The notes below the pieces were generated by a model that worked only from the letters and a program-made list of their open reading frames with translations, made no database searches and had not been told where the DNA came from. A stretch of DNA of 64,000 nt. Source: Gnomoniopsis sp. IMI 355080 (taxonomy: Eukaryota; Ascomycota; Sordariomycetes; Diaporthales; Gnomoniaceae). The stretch's first letter is position 1, and the number at the start of each line of letters is the position of its first letter. Where the stretch lies: positions 117,802 through 181,801 of the forward strand of contig JAPEVC010000046.1 of the NCBI GenBank assembly GCA_027946555.1. The letters run 5' to 3'. Below, piece after piece: positions 1 through 11,639 of this stretch. A program made the position numbers and the translations under genes.

Positions 1-1036
1 ACCAATATGAGGTTATAGTCAACCCTACGGGTGCTCCCCGGCAAGAGAGACCAATGCGTTGTCACCGAGAGAATTTAATGCTAAGACATGTAAGTATGAG
101 ACAAACCCGGTTGGCATGGCCGTTTGGATTACGAAGACGAAACCGCGGTTAATTCTCGGGGGCGGCGGCGGGCATGGGCGGCGGCAAGCCATGGGCGACG
201 GCAATCATAGCAAACGATTACTATGGCAGTCAAGCTCCCGCTCGTCGGGACGGTAGATGCGACGTCGGGGAGTTGGCGACACGGCGGCGGAGAATATTCC
301 CGGCCGTAGTCTGCCCAATGGGCCTCAGATCAAATCTCTGACGAGTAAGGCAAATAGTATGGGACCGTGACTCGATAGTGCATACCCAAGCTGATGTTTT
401 TCTCTTCCGGGTACAGCGTGAGTAGGGCGCAAAAACGTCCAGAGAGCGTCACATCGGGCAGCGGAAGAGCAGAACCATTCAATCGAGTAGTTTCGTATCC
501 GGGCTAGGACGCGTTTGGGGGGACGATGCTTGGGCCAGGGCGGAAGGGGAAGATGTCCGCTGAAGCTAAGACCGAGGCGGAAAGGGATTCGTCGCTAGCA
601 GATGCCATTCCGGCACTCATTGTCACATCGTTGCTTAGCTGAAGGCTGGAAAGATGGAGATGGAAAAGATCTTTTCCATGGCGCGGTTGTGGCCTCTCGT
701 CCCGGAGGGGGGGCCGGGGAGGCGATGTTACTCTAGGAAATTGGGCATCGAGATAGTGGCTAGCTAGACAGGCTTGGCTTTGCGGCTCTGTGGACCTGAG
801 TCATGGTAGATAAAACAGTCTATAGAACATTGCCTTTGACTTGCTGCTAGCGTCTAGTGCAGGATCCGACATAAGCAGCTTTTTTGAGTGAGAGAGAGAT
901 ATGTACTGGAGCCACCTGGTGTGACTCCCACCGGCACGGGTCCGCAGGCATGCGAAGAAGACATTTCGGCTGTCTTTTGCGCCTGACCAGCGCTCTCGTC
1001 TCGACGGAGCAGCCAATCGCGGACATCAGTGCCTCC
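1..1036. other. Intergenic, no gene seen
   Basis: About 1 kb with only short, overlapping and unconvincing open frames. It lies downstream of the nucleoside hydrolase gene and probably includes its 3' UTR. No tRNA, repeat or recognisable protein fragment was seen. Confidence 0.5.
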
Positions 1037-2940
1037 TCAGATGTCCCCCAAGCCACCCGTAGACGCCCGAAGCGCTGCATTTGCCTCATCTGCGCGCTGG
1101 ACACACTCCTCGAGGACTTTCCAGAACTTGGGGATATCCAATCCACGGGGTATCCTCACACCCTCCTCCCCGGGCGGTAGCAGCGTTGCAATCGTCTGGC
1201 CCAGGCGGGAGCCCCGGCGGAGGGCGTCATCGTGCGTGCCTTCTGTAATGACCTTGACATCGAAGCGTTCCCGGCTGTTTGCCATTCCGGGATTGTTTGG
1301 GTCGTATTCATAGAATTGGATTTCCCATTCCGTGCCGATGAGCACAGCTGCCACGGCTAGAGGGTCGTGGAGGGGTGGGCCTTCAACTATGCCGAAATGG
1401 TCTCTGCGGTGAGCGCGATTAGCAATTTTGCATCTCTACTTGTGTATGAAGGCTAGCACCATGGAGCCTTGAAGGCTGGGTATGAATCTGCACAGGTTGA
1501 TTGTCATGCGTGAATAGGCCACTTACTTGTAGGTCTTCGCAAAAAACATGAGTAGCTCAACCAACATGGTTCGTAATGTCGTCTTGCCTTTTCTCTGCGC
1601 CGTCTCGTCGACCGAGTCCGTCTTCGTGTTGTCCAGACCTGCCTTGTCCGGGCCGTAGAGCAGCAGCTCCTGGACGTCCTGTCTTGCGAGAACAAGGTGT
1701 GTTACGTCTAGCGGCGCGATTGTTGTCTTGCTTGCGAGCTCCTTTGTGTCGAAGATGAACGCCGCCGCTTCGGGGTCGATTATTATGTTACTGGATTAAT
1801 TCGGTATCAGCATTATGGTACACGCTGTTGTGAGCCCCGGTTGAGTATAGTAGGGCCCGAATCAACCCAAGAGACCACCGACCCAGTACAGAACTCAAAG
1901 AGGCCACAAAGACTCTGGAGAAGAGACACGACGTAGATGTCGAGTCATGGGGAGCAAAGACAACAGCCCGAGTGAATTCTTCACCCCGTTGACCCCAACG
2001 CGCATGTCGTGCCTACAGCGCATCTGATCGAAGCCAAGAAGAAGGCAGCACCTACAATTCAGCCCAAGGCGTCCAGTTGCCTACCCTTGCCTTGCCATCT
2101 TTGATTCCGTATACAGCGTTAGTATGGCCACCACCGATCGCCCCGCCCATGATGCTGAGTCCCTTGACGTGGCCCACCAGGTCCGGGTGCGATTGGAACA
2201 GTTGCGCGGCATTGGTGAGGCTCCCCGTGGCTACCACCCACGCCGACCCAGGTGCACACGTCCGGAGAGCGGAGGCGGCCGCGTCGATCGCAGAGACATC
2301 TGTGCGAGCCTGGCATAGAGGCTCCGGCAGGAGGTCCGTGCCGTCGAGGCCGGACTCGCCGTGGATGTCCTCGGCATTCTCGGATAGCCGGGGCCGCAAA
2401 AGTGGTGAGGAGGCGCCTTGGTAGATGGAGACTTCTTTGTGCTTAGATATGGCTGTTAAGACGCTGGTGGCGTTCCAGGTCGTCTTCCTAGGTTGTCGTT
2501 AGCCATGCGCTTCGACAAAAGTCAGGATCTTGCTCGCGGGAGGGCCGCTGATGAGTCCCTCAAGTCAAAGAGCGTGACACGCCGAGTTGTGCCTCAAGCT
2601 TTGAATAATGATTCAACCCTGGCATACATACTCTAGCGGAGCATTTCCAAAGACGGTTGAAATGCCCAAAAGCCTGATACCTGGATGATACGCCGCAAGG
2701 AGAATGGCGAAGACGTCCTGTTTTGAGATTAGCACGTGACTCGGAGTTATGCAGATGCAACACACTGCGCAGAACATCAGACTCTAAATATACCCCGTGG
2801 CAAAAGCCGTAGGATATTCCATGAGCATCACATTTACGAATAAGATAATTTGGATAGGGCGTAAGTAGGTCTGAGGGGGAACTCACATCGTGGCCCGGAT
2901 CGCAGTCCAGCCATACGGGGACACGCTTATCTTCCCCCAT
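1037..2940 (-). CDS. Inosine/uridine-preferring nucleoside hydrolase, five exons
   Basis: Predicted to hydrolyse the N-glycosidic bond of ribonucleosides, giving base plus ribose (nucleoside salvage, URH1-like). Exons by splice consensus: 2940-2887, 2717-2632, 2487-2056, 1790-1527, 1403-1037, joining in frame to 400 aa. The N-terminus carries the family calcium/ribose motif DCDPGHDD, and its second D pair is only restored across intron 1 (donor GTGAGT). The middle has the conserved GAIGGGHTN and WAEFNIIIDPEAA stretches, the latter restored across the 265-nt intron 3. The C-terminal HDPLAVA block supplies the expected catalytic His and Asp. Start chosen at the ATG just before the DCDPGHDD motif. 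All five splice junctions keep frame and recreate family motifs, so the gene looks intact. Substrate preference cannot be read from sequence. Confidence 0.9.
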
Positions 2941-3718
2941 GATTTCACGAGAGATGGCAAACTTTGCGGAACAAGTCTCGACTCTGCAATAGTATTGTAC
3001 AGCTTTAGGATTTGGAAAAGATGGGGTCTCTTCCTGGAAGGAATAAGCAAACAGTGTTGCGGTGAATGAACGATAACTTTCGCGAGTCGCCGAGCGGAGA
3101 GCAGGTAAATAATGATAGTATCCACTGCCGCCGGGACGAACCGCGAGATCTCGGACGTATGCTCCGGCCGCATGAATCGGCTTGACGGCATCACATCTTC
3201 ACATAAGTTAGGCATCGCTTCCTACTTGATGTTTCTGAGAATAACCAATATATCATCCGAAAAAGACAGGGTAGCAGGAGATCAGTGTAATTGAGCGTTG
3301 CGGGTTCTTTATTGCAAGGCTACTGGTCTGCGCCCCTCCAAGGAGACTGGCATCAGCATTTTCGCAAGTGCGCACATGGAATGTTCGGACGTGGATTTGG
3401 GATTCCTCATAATTATGGGAATCAAATGCAGTATTCATCGGAGCATAAGCTTTTCGTTGCTCCTCTCTTTCTACCTGGGTAGGTAATCTTGGAGCAGAAG
3501 CGAGGCATTCACGGTTCTAAGCTTAGTAGACATGCCTGGGATCTAGAGAAGCAGCTGAAATCACACACACATCCTGCCTAGTAGTTGACTTAAGCATTTT
3601 CATTGTTCTGAGAGAAGTTCTGAGAGAGTCTAGAAGAACCTTCGTAGCCCTGGAGCAAGGCCTCCTATGCAGGGTGATATCGTCTCTGTGCTACCCAGTC
3701 GTACACACAAACTCGAGA
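2941..3718. other. Intergenic, no gene seen
   Basis: Upstream region of the nucleoside hydrolase gene and downstream region of the bZIP gene. Only short unsupported frames are present. Confidence 0.5.
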
Positions 3719-4824
3719 TCATGGGACACCTGACATATAATCTATCGCTTGTCGATACTGATCAAGTGGATAACTCTCAAAAAAGGGAGGATATGGCGTG
3801 TTGCTCCCACTGTCGATATACTGTGGCGAGCCATACATACCCGAGCTTCCCATGGAGCTACTCGCGTACGCTGGCGAGCTGTCTTGATAGTAACCGCCAT
3901 AGCCGTCTAGTGCCCTGAGCATATTCAGACCTGGACCTGCGACATCCAAACAGTCCAGACCAAAGCTTTCTAATTCAAAGCCGTAGCTAGTCGTGGCGTC
4001 ATGTGGGTTGGACGTTGGTGTCGCGTAAGATCTCGGGTCCTCATTGCGCCGGCCGTATTTGGCGCCAATTTGCTGTTGCGGTCCGGACAACTGTGCGCGA
4101 ATCGCCTGGTTCTCCGTTCTGAGTGTCCGGCGATCTCGCTCCACATCCTCAATCTTCTCCCGGATGGCGGCGATGTCGGCCTCGAGCTGTTTCGTGTAGT
4201 TGGCTTTGCGTGCGCGGTGCTGTATCTGGGCTTTGCGGACCTGCGCCCGACGCTTGTTCTTGGCTGATTGCTCTGACTCCTCCGTCTTTTCTGACGCTAC
4301 GTGGAGTGTATGTTAGCGATTGCCAATACTTGCGATTGGAAGGAAGGGAGATAGGGGTGCGGAGTGTATTGCGCAGGCCTGCAGGCTGACAGAATGGCAT
4401 GGAGCCCTCGCCTATCGTCCCATGTGAAGAAATGGGAGGAACGAAAGGACATCGGCAAAAAGGGGCCCGGAACTCCTAATTGCGCCGCTCTGGATTCCAA
4501 GAACGCCTGATGTGCCGGCATGCATGTTGTTGACAAATCTTCCTGGCCCAATCTAGGCCTGGTCTCACCCAAGTGCAACCACGCCCTGTCCGAAGCAGCC
4601 GCCTCAGGGCACTGCTCAGTCAAGAGAACGAGGTCGCGTGGAGGTTATAAAAAGCAAGGCGACGGCTCATGGGAAGCGAAAAGAATCCTGATTTTCGACA
4701 AACCTTTATTGTTCGGTTGACTAGGGTCGCTCTGTACAAACGTCCAGGTTTTGGCCGTTGAGTCGTCCTTATTCCTCCTCCAGTAGGTGCTGAAGGTAGA
4801 TTGGTCATCATGAGTGGCAGACAT
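3719..4824 (-). CDS. bZIP transcription factor, two exons
   Basis: Sequence-specific DNA-binding regulator, nuclear. Exon 1 4824-4704 and exon 2 4296-3719 join in frame (G|CG) to 232 aa across a 407-nt intron with donor GTTTGT and acceptor TAG. The basic region near residue 55 reads NKRRAQVRKAQIQHRARKAN, keeping the N-x7-R spacing of fungal bZIP proteins. It is followed by a coiled coil (KQLEADIAAIREKIEDVE...). The C-terminal half is low in charge and rich in Tyr, Ser, Gly and Pro, which suits an activation region. The start ATG at 4824 was preferred to an in-frame ATG ten codons upstream because the MSATHDD start resembles related fungal bZIPs as I remember them; this is an inference. Target genes are unknown. 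Confidence 0.82.
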
Positions 4825-5908
4825 ATTGTCTCTGTTGGATGTTTGAAGGTACACGAAAAGGCTGATGCTGTAAGGACTGACTGGTCTCGCTTAGCCCCAG
4901 CTGACACGCCTGAGGGAAGACGAATCATCGCCAACTATATACTCGTCTCCACGAACACCCATCCTAGATCTCGTCTCGCTTCCCTGACCGAGGCTCCGGT
5001 GGGGAGCTGATTAAAGACCGAAGGACCAAACGCCGTGGGGGACCAAAGGGCCCATCATTGCTGGGACAGGACAGAAATACCCTCTTCGTGTCGACACGGA
5101 TGAAGCGAGAACTTCGTTCGAGTTGCCACAAACGCAAGGAATGTGATAGGCTCGTGATGCCATTTTGGGAAGCACGCCTTACCGGAACGAGTAATTGGGT
5201 TATTCATACACGCATCAAAAGGCGTCAGATCATGTGCGATACCCCGGAAGACCAATCACCTCCAGAGCCCACACCGCGCGGCTGACATTCGGAATGTCGT
5301 TCGTTTAGTCGCGGCTATGCGGCCGCCTCACCTCTGCCTCCTTGAAGCGGGATTTGCTCCGGATGCAGCGAATAACTCCGGGTGCACGACTTGAGTAAGA
5401 AAGCGTTAAAAGCGAGCACATCAAAGGCCTTGGGCTTATTGCAGCTCAAGCTAAAGTTTTTGACCTCTTCAGAGCCCGATAGACGCTTGCGAAGCAGTTA
5501 ATCCGGCGTGTGAAGAGCAATGGCGGCGAAAAGGCGGAGTGGCTGTGGTGAAGCAATCATGCCGAGTGTTGCCCGCTGCAAATTATGGTGTGCCCGAAAA
5601 GTCAAATATTAGTGACTCCAGCTGTTAATATTTGATCCAGATTGTTCTGCTGCAGACGCGCCCCGCCGTCTTTGACTGGTACATTGTGGTGCGAGAACAG
5701 CGGCCATTCTCTTCTTCAATCATCCTTTGACGAGATGGATAAATCCGATACGCCCACTTCTTTCCGGCAGACACAGGTGAGTGCTCGTAGGGAGTTGGCA
5801 GGTGAAGTCGGAATCCATTTCGAGGCTTGTCTCACCTACTATCTGGATGAAAAGCGTCTAAACCATCTTACTGGGCCGTTACTGTGTTTACCGTCGTGTA
5901 GCTGATCT
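4825..5908. other. Intergenic, no gene seen
   Basis: Promoter side of the bZIP gene and 3' side of OCT1. Several short open frames (for example 5642-5905) have no recognisable content. Confidence 0.5.
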
Positions 5909-8359
5909 TCATCCTTCCTTAGCCGACGCACCCGTGCCCCAGCTTCCAACCAGAGCCATAGCTTTCTCATCGCCATCTGCGACACGGTCGTCACGAAGCG
6001 TTTCAGCGAGGCACCTCCATGGCTCCCTGCTACCGCCCCACTTCAACAAGTTCTCCTTCAACTGCTCCCCATTCTCTCGAGTCACGGCCGCGCCGTTCCG
6101 ACCCGACAAGAACACCTCCTTCCAGACCCTCTCCGCTAGCACACGGTCAAACAGATAGCTGTAGTATGTGCTCCCATAGCCGAACAGGTGGCCAAAGAAA
6201 CCCTGCCACCTGCATCCCGATGGGTCAGCAGGTGTGTTGCCGTACTCGAGTTGCAGGGTCCGATAAACCTCTGTCGAGTCGAACTTTGGCGAGGACACGC
6301 GCGAGGAGTGGTATTCCTGGTCCAGCATGGCAAGCAAGATCTGGTTTTCGTTATCCGTACCCTCGAAGCGTCGCGACTGTCGCAACATGTCCACGACCAT
6401 CTGGTAATTCAACGGCTCGTCCGTCTCGTAATGCCGGGCAAACAAACCTAGCACATCCGGATCCGCACAAAAGTGCTCCATCAGCGTTGAGGGGAGCTCT
6501 GCGAGGTCCGTAGCACACCGAGTCCCAGAAACATTCTGCAACGACGTTCGGGCCAAGATACTGTGGATCGCATGGCCCATCTCGTGAAACAATGTCTCCA
6601 TCTGGCCGTACGTTAAGAATGCAGGCTTGTCGCCCGCTGCGTCACTTTTCGGAAAGTCACACACGAGCGCAATTGTGGGTAGTTGTTTCAAAGAACCGTT
6701 GTGTCCACGCGACATTGCCATGCCATCATTGGTGGCCTCCTCAGGAGAGGCAAAATCCGGTATACCTGTTGCGGTTTGTGATAATGCCGCCTCAGCCTCA
6801 TCAAGCTCGCTGTTTGCTATCTCCCTAGAGCACCTCACAGTAAAATGAGCCGGATTGGGAGATTTGTCTCCTCGGTAAAAGAGGTCGCAATATAGTACTG
6901 CGACATGTCCATCTGTGTCAGAAATCACGTCCAGACGCCGGACATCGGGATGCCATGTCTCGCCCGGTAGCGTCTCCTTAGGCACAAAGCGGATGCCGTA
7001 CAGTCTGGTAAACAGTCTCGAGAGACCCTGCATGACAGTTCCTAGTGAGAAGTAGGCAGATAGGAAGTCGTCTCGTCGCGCCTTGGACCCCTCCTGTTGA
7101 CGAACAATATTCATGTAATAATCCTTGTCCCAGGGCTTCAAGTTGGTATCGGTAGAACTCGTCATCGACCGTTTCAGAGCCAACACGCCGTCTATTTCGC
7201 TCCTTACCACTGGCGCGTTGTTTTTGACCAGAGCCTTCAGGAATTGCTGGACAGACTCGGGTGTCTTAGCCATCATCCTATCTCGTAGAGCCATATGACC
7301 GTAGCTTTCAAAACCTGACAACTCGGCTAGCTCGACGCGCAACTTGAGAAGATCCTCGAGACGTCTGACCGACCTCGAGGAGGCCGTCCGCGACACATAG
7401 TAGATTGCCTTCCTTGTGTCCTCGTCATGTACGGTGCGCAATGCCAGGGACGCTTCTGGGCTCAGTGCCGGCAGGTATATCTGCCCTCTCCTTGTCATCC
7501 TCCTGGCGATGTTGGGGTTCAGTCCTTGGAACTTGCTGCTCGGAAGCGCCAGGACGGGTTGCTCAGGCGCCATCTCCTCCACAAACAGCTGACCAACGTC
7601 CCCTATTCTGGAAGACAAATCGACGAATCTGTCCCTAGAATTTTGGGGAAGGTTGACAGCAGATTTTGAGAAGTCCAACTTCAATATTTCCGCCACAGTT
7701 TTCTCCTCTTCCGTCCATGCAGCAGTGACCTCTGGATCGGCCATCGCTATACCCAGCTGCTCGTTAAGACCCGTCGTGGTATTGAGCTGGTTCATATATT
7801 GATACACGATCGCCCAGGCTTCCGAGGCCGCGGCCTGCATCTGTCGGTCTGGGTGTGTCACACGGACGAAGTCGGACAAGTCTATCACTCGACACAGTAG
7901 ATCTGACAATCTATCCATGTCCCGGACTATGCTTTGGTACTCAGAGAGAGTGCTGGCGGTCAGCACTCTCTCCACAATTGCCTGCGCGCGTGCCAAAGAT
8001 ACTCGAGCGAAAGCGAGAAAGCCTTGTGGCTCTGTGAGGTACGCATTGCGGAAGAGACCGACCCGTGGCCTGCCCGTGGCCGAGCTGGAGAAAGAGAGCC
8101 ATGCTGAAGGGGAGTCAAAGATTTGGCGGAGCGTGGCGTCGTCGTGTCCCACGTCGGTGGTGTGCTGAGCGATGGATGCTAATATAGATTTGGTTTGAGT
8201 CGGAGGGGGAAAGATGTCAGTCTGGGACGTCGCAGTTGTGGTTGTGTGCTGCCATCTTCGAGTAATATTGTGTAGTCGTATGTTTTCAGCCTCGCCCTGC
8301 AAACATCTGGAACATATCCGCAATGCTGATGCCGCCGGGCGCCGGGCGAGTTTAATCAT
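5909..8359 (-). CDS. OCT1: Mitochondrial intermediate peptidase (M3 metallopeptidase)
   Basis: Matrix zinc peptidase that removes an octapeptide from imported proteins after the first presequence cleavage. Single exon, 816 aa. The open frame extends 12 codons further upstream, but only from a TTG; the first ATG is at 8359 and opens an Arg/Ala/Ser-rich sequence (MIKLARRPAASALRICSR) that looks like a mitochondrial presequence. The zinc site HEMGHAIHS has H592, E593 and H596, and the third ligand is E621 in DLAELPS, as expected for family M3. Length is close to that of known fungal OCT1 proteins. It diverges from a MICOS gene across a 407-bp spacer. No frameshift or missing catalytic residue was seen. 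Confidence 0.95.
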   Translation of the reverse strand: MIKLARRPAASALRICSRCLQGEAENIRLHNITRRWQHTTTTATSQTDIFPPPTQTKSILASIAQHTTDVGHDDATLRQIFDSPSAWLSFSSSATGRPRVGLFRNAYLTEPQGFLAFARVSLARAQAIVERVLTASTLSEYQSIVRDMDRLSDLLCRVIDLSDFVRVTHPDRQMQAAASEAWAIVYQYMNQLNTTTGLNEQLGIAMADPEVTAAWTEEEKTVAEILKLDFSKSAVNLPQNSRDRFVDLSSRIGDVGQLFVEEMAPEQPVLALPSSKFQGLNPNIARRMTRRGQIYLPALSPEASLALRTVHDEDTRKAIYYVSRTASSRSVRRLEDLLKLRVELAELSGFESYGHMALRDRMMAKTPESVQQFLKALVKNNAPVVRSEIDGVLALKRSMTSSTDTNLKPWDKDYYMNIVRQQEGSKARRDDFLSAYFSLGTVMQGLSRLFTRLYGIRFVPKETLPGETWHPDVRRLDVISDTDGHVAVLYCDLFYRGDKSPNPAHFTVRCSREIANSELDEAEAALSQTATGIPDFASPEEATNDGMAMSRGHNGSLKQLPTIALVCDFPKSDAAGDKPAFLTYGQMETLFHEMGHAIHSILARTSLQNVSGTRCATDLAELPSTLMEHFCADPDVLGLFARHYETDEPLNYQMVVDMLRQSRRFEGTDNENQILLAMLDQEYHSSRVSSPKFDSTEVYRTLQLEYGNTPADPSGCRWQGFFGHLFGYGSTYYSYLFDRVLAERVWKEVFLSGRNGAAVTRENGEQLKENLLKWGGSREPWRCLAETLRDDRVADGDEKAMALVGSWGTGASAKEG

Positions 8360-8766
8360 GACTTTCGTAGAACTGAGATGCAGGTTGTTCGACAAGTCTT
8401 GTCTCCAAGTCGCATGTTTGTAGCAGAGAACTGGCTCTCTTAGAAGTCGACCAAGAAAAGAGAAGCAGACGGAGGGCAGAACATCGTTGGTCTTGTGGTA
8501 GAGGCGAGAAAGAAGGAGAAAAACGTTGTTGAATCATGGATGAGTTGCCGATTTTAGGCCGGAGGTCGGGTCGCGGGTCGCGAACAACAAACCCCTGCCG
8601 GGCAGTGACGAAATCGGTACGGTACGGGACCTCAACTCAAATTTCGACCCCCGGGAAGAGCCGCAACGACCTTGGCAATGGCCAGCCAACTTCACGACCT
8701 CACCAGACCTCAAACAACAACGCGCCACACTCATTCACCTGCCCCGACCCATCAATTGAGGTCACC
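8360..8766. promoter_or_regulatory. Bidirectional promoter region of OCT1 and the MIC26/27-like gene
   Basis: This 407-bp spacer lies between two start codons that point away from each other, so it must hold the 5' UTRs and promoters of both. A direct repeat of GGGTCGC occurs at about 8567-8581. No clear TATA box was seen in either direction. Confidence 0.6.
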
Positions 8767-9730
8767 ATGGCCGCAAGAGTACTGCTGCAACGGGTGAGCT
8801 GTCCCATTCTGATCCGATTGACCGGCTGATGGCCCCGATTCGTTGCTAACGCGCTGTAATTCTCGCAGCACGCAGGGCCGGTGACAGCCTCCCTGCTCGT
8901 CGGTGGTGTCGCCCTATACCCTCGAGTGGCCCACGCTGAGGCTCCAGCATCATACAATTCAGTACGTACCATACCATGCAGACTCTCAGTTCCAATCTAT
9001 CCCAGCCAAACATGCGCTGAAAGAGTCTACACAGCTCAAGAAGCCCATATACGACGACCTTGACACCGCACCCACCACAGCAACCCTTCCACCCTCGAAA
9101 CCCAAGGCTGCGCCATCAGAAGCCTCTTCATCCACCGCAACTACCATCGTCGCCCCCGAGAACCCCACCTCTCACTCCCTGCAGGAGGGCGCTGTGCACC
9201 GCCCTTCCCACGGGCCCACGCCCACTGACCGCCTGGCTGTCTATGTCCGCGATGCACGCCTTTTCCTGTACCGTCACGCCTGTAACGCTGAGGACGCCGT
9301 GAACCGCACCATGGATAGCGCCTTCCACCTCGAAAAGTCCTTCACTGATACAATTGCCTCGCTTGCGCCTCCCGTCGAGTCCGGCGAGAAGCTGATGCCC
9401 GGCCTGGTGTATGTACTTGTCGCGGCCATGGCAGGGAGTATCGTCACCCGGAGGAGCAACATCTTGCTCCGTGCCACTGTTCCCGCTGCATTCGGCGTGG
9501 GTATGGGATGGACTGTTTTGCCTGTCACTATGCGCAATGTCTCGGATCTGGCCTGGACTTATGAGCAGCGGTTCCCGGTCGTAGCCGAGTCGCATATCAA
9601 GACAAGGCAGGCCTGGGAGCAGAGCATTAGCTTTGTGAAAGCGCACAGGCAGGTGGCGGGCGAGATGGTAGACCAGAAGGTCAAAAGTGCAAGAGAGACG
9701 GTAGAGGACTGGGTGAAGAAGGGTAAATAG
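8767..9730 (+). CDS. MICOS complex subunit MIC26/MIC27-like (apolipoprotein O family), three exons
   Basis: Inner-membrane subunit of the MICOS complex that shapes cristae junctions. Exons 8767-8793, 8869-8961 and 9035-9730 join in frame to 271 aa. Intron 1 has a GCTAAC branch site and a CGCAG acceptor. Residues 1-40 hold a hydrophobic segment with small residues (SLLVGGVALYPRVAHAEA). A Pro/Ser/Thr-rich linker follows. The conserved domain comes after it, with the glycine-rich membrane hairpin (LVYVLVAAMAGSIV, then FGVGMGWTVLP), and the tail is amphipathic and charged. This arrangement matches fungal apolipoprotein-O-like proteins. MIC26 and MIC27 cannot be told apart here. Confidence 0.85.
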
Positions 9731-10643
9731 AGTCACGAAACTCGGAGGACTAGAGGACTGAAGCATAGACCGCGGAATGCGAGTGGCTCCACGTGTACCA
9801 TATGAAAATGAATTCATTTTGTTGCTGTATGTACAGTCCTTCACAGCCGTCACCAAGGGTAAACACGATGATGCACCTATAGACCGGCTGCTGAGAGATG
9901 CGACTCTGCGAATGCATTCTGTTCTGTCAGTACGTCTCAGCACCAGCAAGTGCAACATTTCCTCGTACTGAGATTCGCCTGGTCAAGGAAACAGAATCTG
10001 AAGATTTTCAATTGGATAGCACGTACTATATAGATGTCGAGGAAGCCTTCGCTATCAGTTGCGACCATACCCAGCGGAAAACTTGGGATCCCGTCCGCTC
10101 TCCCCTAAATAAGCCGCTGAGGGCTGGATTAGTAGTTAGGTGGGTGACCACTAGCGAATACCTGGTGTTGCAATTTTTTGCCTCTATTTTGATAGATCAG
10201 TCCTTTCTTCTCGCCGTATTTCCCATCTTGATTCATTTTGTTTTCGATGCCCGTTCGCTGACCCTTCACAAGGGAGACCGTTGATAGTTGAAACGGGGAA
10301 CAGCTGGTTCGACCAGGAAGTTGTGAAAGCAGTGACTGTGCGGCCTTTGAAATACTCTCTCCTTTAGCATATGTTCAATAAACCTTGACAAGTTTCACTA
10401 CCAGAAATCGCATGGAAGGAATTTTATAACAGACTGGAAGTCGTGGACCTCAGTGGGAAGAAATGGCTTTGACGGATATCTCGCCGTTCCAACCGTCGTC
10501 GTGGTCCCAAGCCAGCTTTCATCCGCATAGTACAAGTTGCTGCCGAAAGCGGCCCGAAACAACGACACCGCAAATTAGGGCAGAAGACAGCCTCGCCTTC
10601 CACCACTAACCTTACTTACTTCTTACAACCAAAGCAGGCCACG
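9731..10643. other. Intergenic, no gene seen
   Basis: Region between the MICOS gene and the VPS71-like gene, both on the plus strand. It holds the 3' UTR of the first and the promoter of the second. Short frames such as 9898-10284 lack recognisable content. Confidence 0.5.
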
Positions 10644-11639
10644 ATGAACAATTTCGGTGTGATAGAGGTAGCCTCGGCCAAGACAACCAATGCCCCAGGT
10701 TGGGCCTACGTACCCGACACAGGCAGCTCCTCCGTCCCCTCGCAATCTGTCTCGGCTGTCCACCTCCACGTCAATCGCAACAAACGCGCCGCGCGCCAGT
10801 CCAACGCCGCCACCGGCTCGTCCGCACAACACCACAACGACATTTCAGCGCGCCATGACTCCAAGCTCCAGAAGGAGATAGAGCAGCTGCAGCGCGACAG
10901 TCTCTCGAATGTACAGATCCCGATTCCGAGCGGCGGGCGCGACAAGGATGGAAAGATACGGGGCCACACGCCAAATGTGAGGAAGATTCTTGCCAGTCAG
11001 AAGACTTTTGCAAATCACCTTGACGACTTTGAAGCATGGAGAAGGACGGGCGAGGGTGTGGCGGGCGTGGCAGGGAGCGCAGGCCAGAGTAGCGCCGGGG
11101 GCACGCCAGCGCCTCCTGCTCCAACGTCTGGCGCGACCAAGAAGGCCGCCACCAGCAGCTCTGCGGCACAGAAGAAGACGCCTGCCTCGTCAAATTCCAG
11201 GTCGCGATCCGGTGGTGGGAAGAAAGTCGCAACACCTGCTCCGGTCGCGGATGCAGATGTCACGATGATGGACGCGCCATCGACTGAGGAGGCTGAGGCC
11301 GACGCCCACCCAGCAGAGCCAGAATCCAAGATGCTAAGGCCGTTTACACGCTCCCCAGCGGTCTCACATCCGGAGGATAGCAATCCACTATTAGAGTCGT
11401 GGTTACCACCGCTTCCGACGGACGAGGAGCTGCGCGAATTGATCAAGGCGCCGCCGCTCAATTACATCCAGGCGCGAGGGACATGGGGCGAGGATGAAAG
11501 TCGGTATCCTGTGAGGAGCTTCTGCGAGGTTTGTGGGTATTGGGGCCGGGTTCGGTGTATGAAGTGTGGTACGAGGGTATGTGCGTTGGACTGTCTCGAT
11601 GTCCATCGGGAGGAGTGTATCACTCGATATGGACTGTGA
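10644..11639 (+). CDS. VPS71: HIT-type zinc finger protein, SWR1-complex subunit VPS71/ZNHIT1-like
   Basis: Likely subunit of the SWR1 chromatin remodeller that places histone H2A.Z; nuclear. Single exon, 331 aa. Residues 1-110 contain a basic stretch (HVNRNKRAARQSN) and the conserved region TPNVRKILASQKTFANHLDDF. A Ser/Ala/Pro-rich disordered middle follows. The C-terminal zf-HIT finger has Cys294, Cys297, Cys305, Cys308, Cys313, Cys317, His321 and Cys325, the full set of eight ligands. The finger at the extreme C-terminus and the HLDDFEAW-type block match Vps71 rather than other HIT-finger proteins. A GTGAGT overlaps the stop codon, but splicing there would change only the last residues. 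Confidence 0.85.
   Translation: MNNFGVIEVASAKTTNAPGWAYVPDTGSSSVPSQSVSAVHLHVNRNKRAARQSNAATGSSAQHHNDISARHDSKLQKEIEQLQRDSLSNVQIPIPSGGRDKDGKIRGHTPNVRKILASQKTFANHLDDFEAWRRTGEGVAGVAGSAGQSSAGGTPAPPAPTSGATKKAATSSSAAQKKTPASSNSRSRSGGGKKVATPAPVADADVTMMDAPSTEEAEADAHPAEPESKMLRPFTRSPAVSHPEDSNPLLESWLPPLPTDEELRELIKAPPLNYIQARGTWGEDESRYPVRSFCEVCGYWGRVRCMKCGTRVCALDCLDVHREECITRYGL

Noticed and set aside
9128..9958. 276-codon minus-strand open frame over the MICOS gene
   Set aside because: Runs antisense through the supported MIC26/27-like exon 3; no recognisable protein.
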